Origin: Bursaphelenchus xylophilus
Taxonomy: Eukaryota > Nematoda > Chromadorea > Rhabditida > Aphelenchoididae
Assembly (NCBI GenBank): GCA_904066235.2
Contig: CAJFCV020000003.1
Location: 1,922,001-1,986,000, forward strand
Direction of reading: 5' to 3'
Length of the DNA: 64,000 nucleotides
Shown here: positions 1 through 17,374 of the stretch, piece after piece
Layout: every line of letters starts with the position of its first letter
How positions within the stretch are numbered: position 1 is the first letter of the stretch
Notes under the pieces: generated by a model
The model's database searches: none
Told to the model about the DNA's origin: nothing
Seen by the model: the letters and a program-made list of their open reading frames with translations, nothing else
Program-made: the position numbers and the translations under genes

Positions 1-687
1 CTTTTGAGCACTTGACTTCCGAACGTTTTTTCTCTCCCTTATGACATTTCGTCGTACAAAATGTCATTACTCCTCTTTTCTTCAGCTGAAAACCAGCTGC
101 GTGTAGTCAACCGGCGTCACAGCGCCGTCGCTTCTCCCATTCTTCAAACCTTTTCGTTCCGTCAGAGACAATGCTAGAACATTGAAGACACAAAAAAAAG
201 GTAGAAAAAAAGACTGTTCCTTGCAAATCAGTGTAAAAGTTCAACGAGTTGTGCTTTGTTTTCTTCGGGCGGCCGGAGGAAAGGGAGACGGGTCTGGCCG
301 TTCTCCGCACCTTGAGCCATTTGCCCGCCGGGCCTGTTCGCCCGCCGGATTTGATTTCCTGCCGCCGGGCCGCCCCGAAAAACACGGCCCGCGGCTGTAA
401 AAGCCCCATGGGCAACTTGAAGGTGATACGGGACCGAGTTTACGATGTCGAGAGGGATGTCCGGAAGCCTGCTTGAGCCGACTGCTGTAGTTTTGAGATG
501 GGGATGGGGATATTCACCTTGGCAAAGCGATAAAGTTGAATGGAAATGGGTAATACAGGATGAATCGCAATTTTTTGATGACATTGTTTTATCCACAGCT
601 TGAGGATGATATTTACAGAATTTTTTTTGCGCAAAAATTGCAAGCAATATTGGAGATGACCAAAAAATCCAATCTTTTGTCAAAAAA
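1..687. other. Non-genic, GC-rich patch, nothing recognised
   Basis: No convincing coding signal. Positions 260-480 are richer in G and C than the surroundings and could be the promoter or untranslated end of a gene lying outside the window. The open frames here overlap on both strands and carry no family motif. Confidence 0.4.
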
Positions 688-1085
688 GTCCGTTCGCAAA
701 GTCGCTTGATTCATTTTTGGCGTTTGCACTGTTCGAAAAAACTCAGGGTGCGAGCGACAGCCCAAAAAAGCCTTTTGCACGGTGCAAAAAGCAACAAATT
801 GCACAGTGCAAAGAGAAATTTTATTTTTGCACAGCGCATGTCGCGAAACTCACTCCAGCGACTTTACGAACGGACTAGTAGATCGAAAAGCAAGGTCTAG
901 TACACCCAAAGGGCCACATAGTAATCTAGCAAGTTGAATTTGTACTAGTCCGTTCGTAAAGTCGCTGGAGTGATTTTTGCGACATGCACTGTGCAAAAAC
1001 AAAAGTTCAATTTGCACTGTGCAATTTCTCGCTTTTTGCACCGTGCAATAGGTTTTTTTGGGCCGTCGCTTGGGCTCTGACTTTT
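688..1085. repeat. Inverted repeat pair rich in TGCACNGTGCA
   Basis: Two head-to-head copies of one sequence. The left arm ends near 885 with CGAACGGACTAGTA and the right arm begins near 943 with ACTAGTCCGTTCG. Both arms contain several short palindromes of the type TGCACTGTGCA or TGCACGGTGCA. A third partial copy lies at 26080-26215. This is probably a non-autonomous foldback DNA element; no transposase was seen. Confidence 0.7.
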
Positions 1086-2799
1086 TCTGCACAGTTCAAG
1101 CTTCAGCTGAGATATTCAAAGTTCTTTAGATCTCACAAAAATGAGTTTTTTGTAACCTCGAATCTTTTAAGTCATCTTTTTGGGAATATGCAAATTCGCA
1201 CGCGAAGTCGTGACATCACATTTCTTTCGTATTTTACCCTCAAACTTGTAATTTATCCTTCAACATGCGTAGCTGCTGATCCGAAACGCTCTGTCCAACT
1301 GCCACTTATCCACCTTATCCCCCCACCTCTTCGCAAAAGAACATTCCCCCCTTCGAACATTCGCGTCGTCTTGTCAGCACAGCACGCTTGGCCGGCTGGA
1401 TGGGCGGAGGGGTTAAGGTGTTTGTCCCGACAAACAGCGCCCCGCCCGATCCTTGACAAGCAGGATCAGCGGGGATTCAGCGCCCTCGACCCTTCCTAAT
1501 TATAACGCAGTTTTAAGTGGGCTTTTTGCGGTCGAAATTTTCGTTCGGGGTGTGGCCAACGGAACGGCCGCGGAGAGTGGAGTCTGCAATGAAATTCAAG
1601 CGTAATTTTGAATGGGCTATTCTGCAAAGCCAGGAGCAAAACTGAGGTTAAAAATCAAGGAGTTTGGAAGCTTCTAGAGGCCATTACAAACCCTTTACTT
1701 TTAAGTGGTACTAACCCTAAAGTAATATCGAGAAATCATCCAATTCTACTTTTTTATCACCTTGTATTAAAATCGCTGCATTCGCGTATTGTTCATTATT
1801 AAATTTACTTCATTTTCATTACACATTTAATAATTTTCTTCTATTTTCAGCCTCCGATATTATCCATGAAAGCTCAAGACCCTGGATTTCCAAAAAATCC
1901 CATTTTTGAATTTCGCCGCAGGGTTTTTGGATAACTCTTGATTCGGATCAAAGCTAATGACTTGTTCTATAATTGTCATTAAAATTTTCGTCCTTTCTTA
2001 ACCTTAACCCATCAAAAAATAGCATCAAATCTAACCCTTCTAATCCAAAAATCGGAAAAATCATTTTTTCCTTCTGATCCATCTCAAATTTCATTCCCCC
2101 TGCCAAAGTCCATTCGATCTCCCTTGTCGGACCCATAACAATATGATAATTATCGCAAGTCCGTCTTGAATCGGATCCAAAGCCGTTTTTTTCGCGGCTT
2201 GGTCAGCCCGTTTCGCCTGACCCCTGCACCCACCCACTGGCCGTTTGTTCTGAGACGTTTTCAAAGGCACAATTCAAGTCAACTGTTATTACAATATGCG
2301 CTGTTTGATGAATTGTGGTCTGTACTTAATGGGCTACTTATTTTCCGGTCTTAGCGAAAATATGATGACGTTTTTTGGTGAAAAAAAGAGTTTAAAGTTG
2401 TGTTTTGTTGAATTCCAGATGGAGCGATGACCGGTGATTGCTTAAAGATGATTTGTGAATCAAAATACAGCTTGAATTTTAACCTGAGAGCATTTTTTGG
2501 CCCATTTTTTAACCCATATTATATCTAGTACCTTCCCCATGATACGAGGTCCACAACTTTTTACGTAGGCCATCGACGGACCCAAAAATCACTTCAGGAT
2601 CAGATATAATCTCTATTCAGTTGATGTCATAAGTTTTTAGCCCCTGTTAACTCTCAAGACTCCCTAGGATCCCTTTTCTCCACTTGACCCTCAAGTTGAA
2701 CCGGTATTGAAGCCCAGACGATTTTCCCGTCCCTTGAATATTCCTGACCCTTCATAAGCCTTGAAAACAATACAGAACGTCTCGAGAAGACGTCAAAGG
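1086..2799. other. Intergenic, no gene seen
   Basis: AT-rich DNA without a supported gene. It includes a 34-base stretch (1181-1214) that matches 35362-35395 exactly on the opposite strand. Small frames near 1250-1500 and 2166-2354 have no recognisable motif. Confidence 0.4.
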
Positions 2800-3480
2800 T
2801 CTAAAGTCTTCTCAAGTTTATGTCATACCGATCTGTTTTCCCTCTAAATCTCTCAATTTCCCTTTGTATTTCATTTAGTTCAATTTTTTTCGTCTTTTTC
2901 TTTGATTTCTCCTCAATTTCAACGTTTTCTAGCTCTCTAACTGTCTCAATTTTTTGGCCGTGCAGCTCAAAATGTCTAACAGCCCTGTTAAAATCGTCTA
3001 CTCTCGATTTTAGCTCAAATTCTCTTGAAATTTTTCGTTTTTTGCCTTTTCTATCGGATTTTTTGGTTTTCCGCGATATTTCAAAATTTCTCGTTTTCTC
3101 AGCGGCTCTCTCAAAGAACTGCGATCTTTTTTCTTCTTAACAAACCTCTTTGTCTACACTTCTCAAGGCCCTCTTAATTTTTCTCTCGCCCTCTTCCATC
3201 ACTCTCAAATTTCGCTTCTCTCTAACCCCTCTCTAACCACTCTCCTCATCCTTCTCACTCTTTTTTCCTTTCTCTAACCGCTCTCTTTCTCCACCACACT
3301 CTCTAAAATCCTCTCTTCATCCTCCAAACTCTCTAAATTCATCTCTCCGCCCTCCGCAAATCCCCTCATCACTGGGCTGTAGGCGATTTTTGAAAGCAAA
3401 GCACATCTCATCCCCACTCTTTTGCTGGCTGGGAAACCCGAAGGCGGCACCCAAAACACTCTCACCTCCTCCCTCTAACC
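2800..3480 (+). repeat. Long pyrimidine-rich tract
   Basis: The plus strand is dominated by C and T for several hundred bases, most strongly at 3150-3360, with recurrent CTCTCTAA-like units. The open frame at 2820-3140 translates to a Ser/Phe-rich low-complexity string and is a by-product of the composition. Such tracts can form triplex DNA; that is general knowledge, not shown here. Confidence 0.65.
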
Positions 3481-4044
3481 ACTTCAGGGCCGGGAAAATG
3501 CAAAGATCTCGAATTCTGGGGCCCCCCGCCGGAAGGACATATTTTGCAAACGCATTCGGAAATTTGAGCACCCGAAAGTTTTTTCGGCGAATTTGGAAAA
3601 CGCGGTGAATTTACTGCAAATTTTGGGTAAAAAAAGGTAAAATTGAGGATTTCGCTATCAAAAAAAATTTTTTTTTTCTTTTTTGAATGTAAATTCAAAA
3701 ATTCACACTCAAATCTCCAGTTTTTTTGCTATTTTAAATTCATACCCTAAGGCACTCGCACGTAAAAGTTCCCAGAAGTTGGGAGAATTTGCGCAATTTC
3801 TGTCTATGTTATGGACAGGTGAAAAGTTTGGCCTCCAGAGAACTTGAACAAAATCTGGAGTCGGCCAGAACAAGTCTGTTATTCGTTGTAGATGCTAAGA
3901 TGTCTGTATCCAGGTGATGCGAGAAAATTGGTCTCAAGGGAAAATTTTGGAGATAAAATGACTATAGAAGTCGCCGTTAGGATGGAAAACAATCCTCGAG
4001 ATGGTTTTTGGGATAAGAATTTAGCTGCAAAGAAAAAAAAATCG

Positions 4045-4406
4045 AACGCACTGTGCGATTTTTCGACTGCACTGTGCAAGGATTTCTTTTGCACAGTGCA
4101 CTCTGCTTCTTTGGCCAAGGCGTCCAAAAACTGGCTAAACCCGTCGCTTAGGCTCTGATAAACAATCTCCAAAAAAAATTTGAGATTACCTTTCATGTAC
4201 GTTACGCTAAAACCTAACAGTTTCTCCCGCACAGTGCGATTTTTCGACTGCACTGTGCATTTTTTTCCTTTTGCACAGTGCGCTCTGCTTCTTTAGCCAA
4301 GGCGTCCAAAAATAGACTAGACTTGTCTATTAGGCCCTGAAAAACAATCTCCAAAAAAATTTAGAGATTAACTTTCATTTACGATATGCTACAACCTAAA
4401 ATTTCC
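4045..4406. repeat. Two-copy tandem repeat, about 181-bp period
   Basis: The block TGCGATTTTTCGACTG recurs at 4054 and 4235. Each copy goes on with TGCAC-type palindromes, a GCCAAGGCGTCCAAAAA segment and AACAATCTCCAAAAAAA, ending near AACCTAA. The copies differ by scattered substitutions. TGCAC-rich sequence continues to about 4600. Confidence 0.75.
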
Positions 4407-5440
4407 CCTGCACAGTGCAAAATCCCCCAGCGCACAGTGCAAGTTCCATTTTCGGCGAAAGAACGGGAGATTCCTGAATAAATTTACTCAAAAACATATC
4501 GGATTTCCCCTTCTCCGCTTTACTGCATAATCCCCCCGCTAGATTATGCAAAATTGCGGCGATAAAAAGCGAAAAACGCCAGACACGGTGCATTCGGCAA
4601 TTATAATATCGTTTTTGCAAATTGCACCACTTCCTCGGCGCACTCAGCCTTCCGCGCTTCCCACCACACTCCTAAAACCTTGTGCTGACGTCTGCATTCA
4701 TTCGGTTCCGAGGTTTCGAGAACCTTCGTCTCGCGTTTTGGCATTCCGTCGCAGGTCGGTTGGCGTTTTTTATTTTTCGTCTGGTGCAAAAAATGATGTT
4801 TGCTTTGCTGGAAGGTGAGGAAATTATGAGCTTGCGGGTGGTTTGGAGGTCGGTTGATATTGAATACATATTCAATATCAATTTGGCGAGGTTTAGGCCA
4901 GCGGTTTTCGGTTTACAAGCGCTTTTTCCGGGTGGGAGCGGAGGAATTGTAAGATTTTAGGCAGTAGACAAACAAAGGTGCAGACGGGCTGAGTCAAACT
5001 GCTTTCAGCTCTCTCCCAGAACATTCTTCGGCTGGCCGTTAAGTGATTTTTGTTAATTCGTTAAAAAACATGGAGTTTTACCTTATACTTGACACCTCCA
5101 GACCTTGACCTACTTTTGATATTTCTAGAAGGAGTTTTTGACGGTTTATATTCGAACGTGGTCTGTTTGACTGCCCTTGATGTCTGCTATTTTTTACAAG
5201 CTTATAGTTTAGCTGAAACTTTCATTTTTAATCCAATATTATCTTAGACCTGACCTTTAGCAAGATTTGTCTGCGAATTTCGGATTTCCAAAGGAAATTG
5301 TGAAATTTGCGCCTGTTCCGTTCCCAAGAGCCTTTCTCTTGAATCCTCGGAAGTTTCCCACGTTTGCATTTGACTGTTACCTTTTTACCGCGTTATTTTA
5401 GTACACGTGGCACTCCCGAAGTTGAGTGAAATTACTGTCT
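4407..5440. other. Intergenic, upstream region of sca-1
   Basis: No gene seen. The final 500 bases precede the sca-1 start and presumably include its promoter; no clear TATA box was found. Short TGCAC palindromes persist to about 4600. Confidence 0.4.
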
Positions 5441-5457
5441 GGTTTCAGGGCGTATTA
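5441..5457 (+). promoter_or_regulatory. Probable trans-splice acceptor of sca-1
   Basis: GGTTTCAG ends at 5448 and is followed nine bases later by the ATG at 5458. In nematodes a TTTCAG this close to the initiator usually marks spliced-leader addition; a 5' UTR intron is the alternative. It supports choosing 5458 as the start. Confidence 0.55.
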
Positions 5458-10552
<5,095 letters not shown>

Positions 10553-10717
10553 AGTGATCTTTAACTAATGGGTATTCTGAGAAATGTATCCCTCCCGAAA
10601 ATGGCTGAAAAAAGAATTTTGTTTTGAGGTTTTTTAAGTGGAAATTGAAGGTTTAGATAGAGGCTGAATTACTAATTGTTTTTATGAAAATATTTGGGAT
10701 TTGTTGAGGTCTGAAGT

Positions 10718-11290
10718 TGACCCGATCCAGTGGCAAAAACGTATCATTTTACATCTGGGAAGTATCAAAAAATGTGGCAAAATACCCCCCTCTCCAAGTG
10801 AAAAAACTCTGTTTTGAAATCGGAGTTTTTCACTTGGAGAGGGAGCTACAGTGGGGGACCTGATCCAGTGGCAAAAAACGTATAGTTTTGCATCTCGGAA
10901 GTATCAAAAATGTGGCAAAATACCTCCCTCTCCAAGTGAAAAAACTCCGGTTTCAAAAGCCCACCCACTCTTTTTGTGAGGCGACCTTCAAAACGGAGTT
11001 TTTTCACTTGGAAAGGGAAGGATTTTGCCACATTTTTGATACTTCCCAGATGCAAAGTGGTACGTTTTTTGCCACTGGATCAGGTCCCTCACTGTACCTC
11101 CCTCTCCAAGTGAAAAAACTTCGTTTTGAAGGCCCCATTTCCCTCACAAATAAAGATGTGAGGGAAATGGGCGCGCTTTTGAAGCCTGAGTCTTTTCACT
11201 TGGAGAGGGAGGTATTTTGCCACATTTTTTGATGCTTCCCGGATGCAAAATGATACGTTTTTTGCCACTGGATCAGGTCCGCCACTGTCG
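10718..11290. repeat. Cluster of Tc1-like palindromic elements (family A)
   Basis: Several arms of one palindromic element. The clearest full copy, about 10850-11095, begins CAGTGGGGGACCTGATCC and ends with the inverse, followed by TA. Internally it has matching blocks GTGGCAAAATACCTCCC and CTCTCCAAGTGAAAAAACT in both orientations. The CAGTG end plus TA target fits a Tc1/mariner-type MITE. Other copies: 14956-15202, 20802-21064, 23544-24043 and 49807-50034. Confidence 0.75.
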
Positions 11291-12485
11291 AGCACTGTTT
11301 TGAGACCGTAGCGGACTGTTTCGGACCTTATTTTAGGCAACAAAGGGGGTTTCAGCCATTTTCCCGCTCAATTTCCATTTTTCTTCTCCGTGTCCGGCCT
11401 TGTTGTGCTGATTAATAGTTTATTCAGGACTAATGGACTGGTCTCTGTCTTGTCTCTCGTTCTGTAAGTTATTTTTTGTTGGTCATAAAATCTTATTGTA
11501 TTGAGATTCACTTGGATTTTCGGATTTTTTCGACTTTTTTATGCAATTTTTTGGGCGAAAAAGTTTGTAAAAAGGTGATCATAGGCATCACTGAGGATTT
11601 CAGAAGGGTGAAAATAAATTTGGAGAGGGATTCAGGATTGTTTTGGCGGTTCAAAACGCGATTTTGATCAAATTTTAGCTAAAATAAGGTAAATTTTGTC
11701 GAATTTTGGTCTAAAATAAGGTCGTAAGTGCCCTGAAATAGTTGTGGAGCCTTGATAAGCCTTTGAATTGTCTTTTTGGATCTTTTTGCCCCAGGGTTTT
11801 TAGAAAAATCGACTTCCAATTGGTCCGAAATCAAATTCCGTCTAAATTAATGTTTGTTTAGTCTAAATCAGCACAAAATATTGTGATTTGTTTGTTGTTT
11901 TTAAGTCATAATAAACTAAAAATGTTAACGAAAGAGTTTCCAATATGATTTGACAATGGTTGGCTAATTTTTTTGATGATTTTTTGTCATTTTTTGCCTA
12001 GTATAACATGTTTTTGCTCTGATTTTTTGTTTTTCCACGCTTTGCCCCTGCTTCAGCAAGGTTAATGCTTCAGAATTTGAATATTGAATGTGCTGTGTGT
12101 TTAGAGAGAGATTTAGAAAGTCATCATTTTGAGATTTGAAAAATTCTAGAAAATCCGTCATCCTGACGAGGGAAAAAGAGTAAATATGATAATTTTTGGA
12201 CTTGAAAATTTTTAATAACTAGTAGAATGACTCGACAATTCGTATTTTAAAATGAAAATCTTTGAATTTTTCACCTAAAAGATGTCATCATGACGGATTT
12301 TTTGGAAGTTTTGTAAAAACGAAAATTTCGCCCTAATTTTAGGTTTGATGTGGAAAATAACATTTGAAGTGGAGGTAAAAGGTTCGATAGGCGTATTTTA
12401 ACCGTATTCAATTTCAGTTTCCCCACTTGAGGCGGCCAAAAAGAAGAACCAGTAAACCAAAAACAAATGATGTCACCAAAAAACT
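11291..12485. other. Intergenic between sca-1 and ceh-20
   Basis: AT-rich, no gene. Two inverted pieces of a motif reading CATGATGACGGATTTTTTGG on one strand occur near 12150-12170 and 12288-12310; the same motif returns at 59045-59365. Confidence 0.4.
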
Positions 12486-13016
12486 TTTGATCCAACTCTC
12501 AACGAAAACTCAACTCTTGTTTGGTAACGAATCTAGGTCCCCTTTTTCGTGTAAAATACTCTTTCATCGCCCCCGTTTCGTCTTGTTTGTTTTAAATGGG
12601 TATTCTAGCAGCCTAATAACGTTTGGCATACGATTTTCGACCGGTAAAATTTTTTTTGCACCCTCGAAATTTTGACATTCTTTTTTTCGCAACCAAAAGG
12701 ACGCAGATTTCCCAAAATTACCGCTTCTTTTTGAAGTTTTCATTTTGGCGAGCTGCGCCCGAACAAACTCAAAAAACCCGCCGGAAATCGGTCAAAATGC
12801 CGTGGCAACCCTAGGTAGGACTATATTACGTCAGTATCCACGTTTTTTCTCAGATTTTCAATGAATTTTTGAAATTTGCCCTCAGGGAAATTTTCAAATT
12901 TTTGATGAATTTCGAAAAAAAATCGATGGAAAATGCTGCGTAGTACTTTCTAAGTCACAAACAACTCTTATAAATATGTCTTCAATCTAGTTTTAGTCCA
13001 GTTCACAGTAAATATT
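12486..13016 (+). repeat. About 530-bp dispersed repeat (family H), copy 1
   Basis: It matches 15625-16550 along its length, including TTGTTTGGTAACGAAT, GGGTATTCTAGCAGCCTAAT and GACTATATTACGTCAG. This copy is uninterrupted near GTTTTAGTCCAGTTCACAG, where copy 2 carries a 401-bp insertion. No coding potential was recognised. Confidence 0.8.
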
Positions 13017-13488
13017 TCGTAAACATAGCCGAATTTCCCAAAGATTTTTCCGATTTTCCGCGATAAATTGAAAGGGAACATTGGCTACCACCGTAATCAA
13101 AATGTCATCTCTTCTTTATCACTCTGCGTCTACTATTTTTTCACGAACGTCTCTTTCTTTGTTGTAAGCGTTATATATTTCGCTCCTGGTTTTTTTTTTG
13201 GAATAAAAAATACAAAATGTTGAATGGATCGGAGTAATTATTGTAAATTTTAAAAAATCAAAAAAATATTTTAAAAAAAATTTTTTTTAATTTTGATTTT
13301 TTGGTCATATTTTTTCGAATTTTACGATTTTTTTGGGATTTATTAAGGGTTAAATTTATTTAATAATATTTATTTATTTTTTTTTTGATTTTAAAATTAA
13401 TTTTTATACAAATTCTCAAAAAAAAAAATATTTTTTTTAAAAATTCCAATTTTTTATTTTATTTTTTCATATTTATACACAAATTTCC
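13017..13488. other. AT-rich 3' flank of ceh-20
   Basis: Homopolymeric A/T runs, including AATAAA-like signals on the minus strand just beyond the ceh-20 stop codon. No other feature was seen. Confidence 0.45.
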
Positions 13489-16400
13489 TCAAAATTTGTA
13501 CTGATACAGATCGTACGGATTGATCATTCCGGCCGCCGTCCCAATCATGTAGTTCTGCTGGACTTGAGCGGCTTTTTTATTCACATACAGATTGGCCTCT
13601 TCCTGAGACTTGGCCAAGTTCTTCTTGTAGCGAATGCGCTTGTTGCCGAACCAATTCGCGACTTGCGAGACGGTGATCTGACATTGTCGCGCCAGCTCTT
13701 CCTTGGTCTCTTCACTGGGATAGGGGTTGTTGAGATGCGAGTAAAAGTATTCGTTGAGGATTTCGGTGGCTTGTTTTGAGAAATTCCGACGTTTTCGTCT
13801 GAAAAATTAATATTTTTTTGATTTTAATATAAAATAGTCATCCGTTAATCGAAAAAAAAAATTTCTCAAAAAAAATATTTTTTCGACCAGTCGATTTTTG
13901 TAATGGTAATTAAAATTTTTTTTTGGCTAAAAAGATAGTCTTGCTGTAAAACAGTCATCAGTAAATCAAAAATTTTTTTCAAAAAAATATATATTTTTTC
14001 GACCGCTCGATTTTTGTAATGATAATTAAAAATTTTTTTGGCTAAAAAGATAGTCTTGCTGTAAAGCAGTCATCAGTAAATCAAAAATTTTTCTCAAAAA
14101 AAAATATTTTTTCGACCGGTCGATTTTTTTGTCTATAAAATTCAATTTTTTATTCTGGATTACTGACACTAATTACTAATATTTTCATAAAGTGCGTAGA
14201 CGGATTGAAATACCATCAATCTGTCGGGAAAATAATGAGCGCAATGTCGCTGCGCCAATCGTGTCGCTGAAGTGAAAAGCAATTTAATTTTGACACGAAA
14301 ATCCATTTCCTTGGCGGCAATACGACTTTCAGTGGGACAGAGTGCTCATTATTTTCCCGACATACTGATAAGACAATTTATAAACTTTTTTTCCTACACA
14401 TTTACAGCATTTCTTCACGAAAGAACAACTCACCTCGCGTCCAAGAACCTCGACCTTAGCATCATCACATTCTCACAGGTGGACTGCTTCAACTGCACTT
14501 GAATCCCACTAAACTTGCGCTGAATTATCATCACCATTCGGTCGATTTCCAGCTTCGAAATGGGCCTTGTGTTGTTCTGCTCGAAGAGCAGGCTCTTCAC
14601 ATGATGCGTGAACTGATTGCTCGCCTCCTGATACTTGTGCAGCTCTTTGTGGTAGGTGTCGCGGATCTGCTGCAGTTTCTGCTTGTAGTCGGCTTGGTCG
14701 GTGGTTGAGGCGTCGCCCGAGGGCTGGATGTTGCGCTCCGGGCCCGCCACGCCCTCCGCCGCCAGCATGTTGTCGAGCCGCATGAGTTGGGGGTCGTCCA
14801 TGCACTGCGTATCGTCCATGGGGTAGCGCATGTGGGGACAGAGCTTCTTCTTCACCTCGCACAGCTCCGAATACAAGGCGAATTTGTAGGGATGCTCGGA
14901 GAGCTGGGTCTTTCTGGAAAATGAAGGTTTTGGAAAAAAGGTCGTCAAATATATACAGTGAGGGACCTGATCCAATAGCAAAAAACGTCTCCTTTTGCAT
15001 CCCGGAAGAGACTAAAATGACTCCAAACCATTCCCTTATCTAAGCTAAAAAACTCCGCTTTGAAAAGCGCGCTCTTTCCTTCAAGGCGGGCTCTTCAAAG
15101 CGGGGTTTTTTAGCTTAGAGAAGGGAAGGGTTTGGAGACATTTTGGTCCCTTCCGGGATGCAAAATGAGACGTTTTTTGCCATTGGATCCGGTCCCTCAC
15201 TGTACAGGGTCTTACAAAAAACGTGATGGAAAGTGGAAGGCTATAACTTCCGGCGGAGGCGGCGCAGAGATTTCGTATTTGAAATATGTATTTTTAAAAG
15301 ACATTAGTTTTTGTCTACGAAATAACAAGCTCTTAAAGACCCTGTAGTGCATGGCATTCTGTACTTTAGGGACACAACCTATCTCCACGACTTTTTCAAT
15401 TTTTTTTCGGAAGCCCTTGCTTTCTCTCTCCATATCTCGCTAGCCGTTTGAGCTACAAGGCTAAAATTTGGCATGGCAGTAGAGTAAAAAGCCAGCTTTC
15501 GGAAAATATAAATATTGTAAGGAACCCCGTCGCATAAAATTTGCAATGACAATTGAAAAAATTTCATTTTTAAAACTTCTGCAACCCAAAAGTGCTAATG
15601 GAACCAAAGACAATGATGTCATCAAAAACTGATCCAACTCTCAACAAAAACTCAACTCTTGTTTGGTAACGAATATAGGCCCTTTTTCGTGTAAAATACG
15701 GTGTAATTGCGCCCCTTGTTTCGTCTTGTTTGTTGTAAATGGGTATTCTAGCAGCCTAATAGCGTTTGATATAGGATTTTCGACCGGCAAAATTTTTTTC
15801 ACCCTCGAATTTTTGCATTCTCTTTTTGCATCAAAAAGGACGCAGATTTCCCAGGATTTCCCTCTCTTTTTACAATTTTCATTTTGGCGAGCTGCGCCCA
15901 CACGAACTGCAAAAAACGGCTGAAAATCAATAAAAAATGCCGGGGCAACCTTAGCTAGGACTATATTACGTCAGCATCGATGGTTTTACTCAGATTTTCA
16001 ATGAATTTTCAAATTATGCCCTCAGGGAAATTTTCAAATTTTTGATAAAATTCGAAAAAAATCGGTGCAAAATACTGCGTAGCACTTTCTAAGTCACAAA
16101 TAACTCTTATAAATATATTTTCAACCTAGTTTTAGTCTAAGGAAAAAGTTCCTTATTTTGGCCACAACAAAAGGTACTACGCGAACTGCGCCCAAGCTTG
16201 GGCACTAAAGTTAGGAAAAAACGCTTCGACCTAGCTGGCACTGAATTACTATAATAGCTCTATTGTCTTAAGGGTACCTACGAAGGCTGTGACGACCCAT
16301 TTAGTTCCATACGGAGGCAATAAGTTTAGTTCCGGACATGTTTCATCGTATAAAGTGTAAAATCACAGGCTGCAGCCGTTTTTGAAGGGTAAGATGGTAC

Positions 16401-16831
16401 GTAAAAAAGAAGCTACCTCACTAACTAAATCCACTGTCCGGGCATTGAAAACGGTAAATTGAGCGTGCACGCTAAATTTGGGCTAATTCCGGCCAGTTTC
16501 CGCAAAGTTATAAGTTGTGGCCAAAATAAGGAACTTTTACCTAGTCTAATTCACAGTATGTATAGCCTATTCTTGACGTATGTGCAAAGTTTCATCAAAA
16601 TCTGAGCGTCGCACTTGGAAGGTTTTAGCCTCAAAACACGTCACTTTCCTACTCCTCTTTCCTCCTTTCCCGCAGATTAAGAATTCCCCATGAATTTGCA
16701 ATAGGATGTTGGAGAACTCACTTAATCGCCGCCGTGTCATCTAGCGGTTCGTTTGCGACGATTTGCAGTTGCTGTATGAGATCATCGATGGTCATGGGGT
16801 AATCCGCGGAGCTCGAAGGGGTGGATGTCAT
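13489..16831 (-). CDS. ceh-20: PBX/extradenticle TALE homeobox protein
   Basis: DNA-binding partner of Hox and Meis-type proteins, acting in the nucleus. Three exons on the minus strand, 16722-16831, 14434-14913 and 13489-13798, join in frame to 299 aa. Residues about 12-195 form the PBC domain, with [24 protein letters not shown] and [11 protein letters not shown] close to PBX. The homeodomain (about 196-258) has the three-residue loop insertion NPYP and recognition helix [14 protein letters not shown]. The start was chosen at 16831 because it lies four bases after a CCTAG acceptor and the PBC-A start follows. The long second-to-third exon intron and the 1.8-kb first intron carry a minisatellite and three transposon insertions. 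Assignment to ceh-20 rather than a paralogue such as ceh-40 is by overall similarity; a PBX identity is certain. Confidence 0.93.
13829..14130. repeat. About 115-bp minisatellite in ceh-20 intron
   Basis: TCGACC followed by a TCGATTTTT block recurs at 13883, 13999 and 14112. Between these the units share GGCTAAAAAGATAGTCTTGC and CAGTCATC(A)GTAAATC. About two and a half copies. Confidence 0.75.
14217..14370. repeat. MITE family B1 in ceh-20 intron
   Basis: Inverted ends CTGTCGGGAAAATAATGA and TCATTATTTTCCCGACA. The interior carries TCGCTGCGCCAATCGTGTCGC and its characteristic GACAGAGTGCTC. This is the most abundant small element of the window. Confidence 0.8.
14956..15202. repeat. Tc1-like MITE (family A) in ceh-20 intron
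   Basis: Starts CAGTGAGGGACCTGATCC and ends with the inverse, flanked by TA on both sides (14954-14955 and 15203-15204). 247 bp, palindromic, no coding content. Confidence 0.8.
15619..16556 (+). repeat. Family H repeat, copy 2, interrupted
   Basis: It matches 12486-13016 but carries a 401-bp insertion at 16141-16541. It lies within the first intron of ceh-20, so the intron tolerates large insertions. Confidence 0.8.
16141..16541. mobile_element. hAT-type non-autonomous element
   Basis: The inverted ends are 28 bp with one mismatch, with the core AAGTTCCTTATTTTGGCC at both termini. The 8-bp sequence TAGTCTAA stands at 16133-16140 and again at 16542-16549, the target duplication size of hAT elements. 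The related copy at about 12998-13012 lacks the insert. No transposase. Confidence 0.82.
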
Positions 16832-16856
16832 CAACCTAGGCGAAAATAATCATTTT

Positions 16857-17370
16857 TTGGTTAAAATACAACCAAAAAATCGGTAAATTTCCTCGAAAAA
16901 ATGTTGAAAACTTGTAAAATTGGTTGTAAAATACGCTATTGCCAATATCTTGAGGATTTTAAAACTTTAATTTTACAGAAAATGGGCTGAAAAGCTCGCT
17001 GAATATCCAATAAACAGCCGTCATGGGGAAGAAAAGTTGTGCTGAAGCTCAAATTTAATTAAATGCCCGTCCTCAGCCGGCCAAAGTTGAAGGCTTTGAG
17101 GCCGAGACAGTGCTCATTTACATAAACTTCACGGCTTTTAAAAACAAGTGCGCAAAAGAAAAGGGGGAATTTGTCCCATAAATACCGAATAGCAGACGGT
17201 TTTAGGACGAATACAAGGCGGGAATTTGAGCGCTACGACTATTGGGGTCAGCTACTTTTCCGATCGACGATACGATGGATCTTGTCGGTTTGTCATTGTA
17301 TGCATGGGGAGGCTAGGAGAAGGCCTAGTTAGTTGGAATAATGAGTTTGATTGGGGCTGAGGATAGTTTA
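16857..17370. other. Upstream region of ceh-20
   Basis: No gene. This is 5' of the minus-strand ceh-20 start and would include its promoter or an outron. No TATA box was evident. Confidence 0.4.
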
Positions 17371-17374
17371 TTAC

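Noticed and set aside
688..1085. Regular short palindromes as a CRISPR-like array
   Set aside because: Spacing is irregular, arms are inverted, and the setting is an animal genome.
2820..3140. 106-codon hydrophobic frame
   Set aside because: Ser/Phe low complexity produced by the pyrimidine tract; no splice context or homology.
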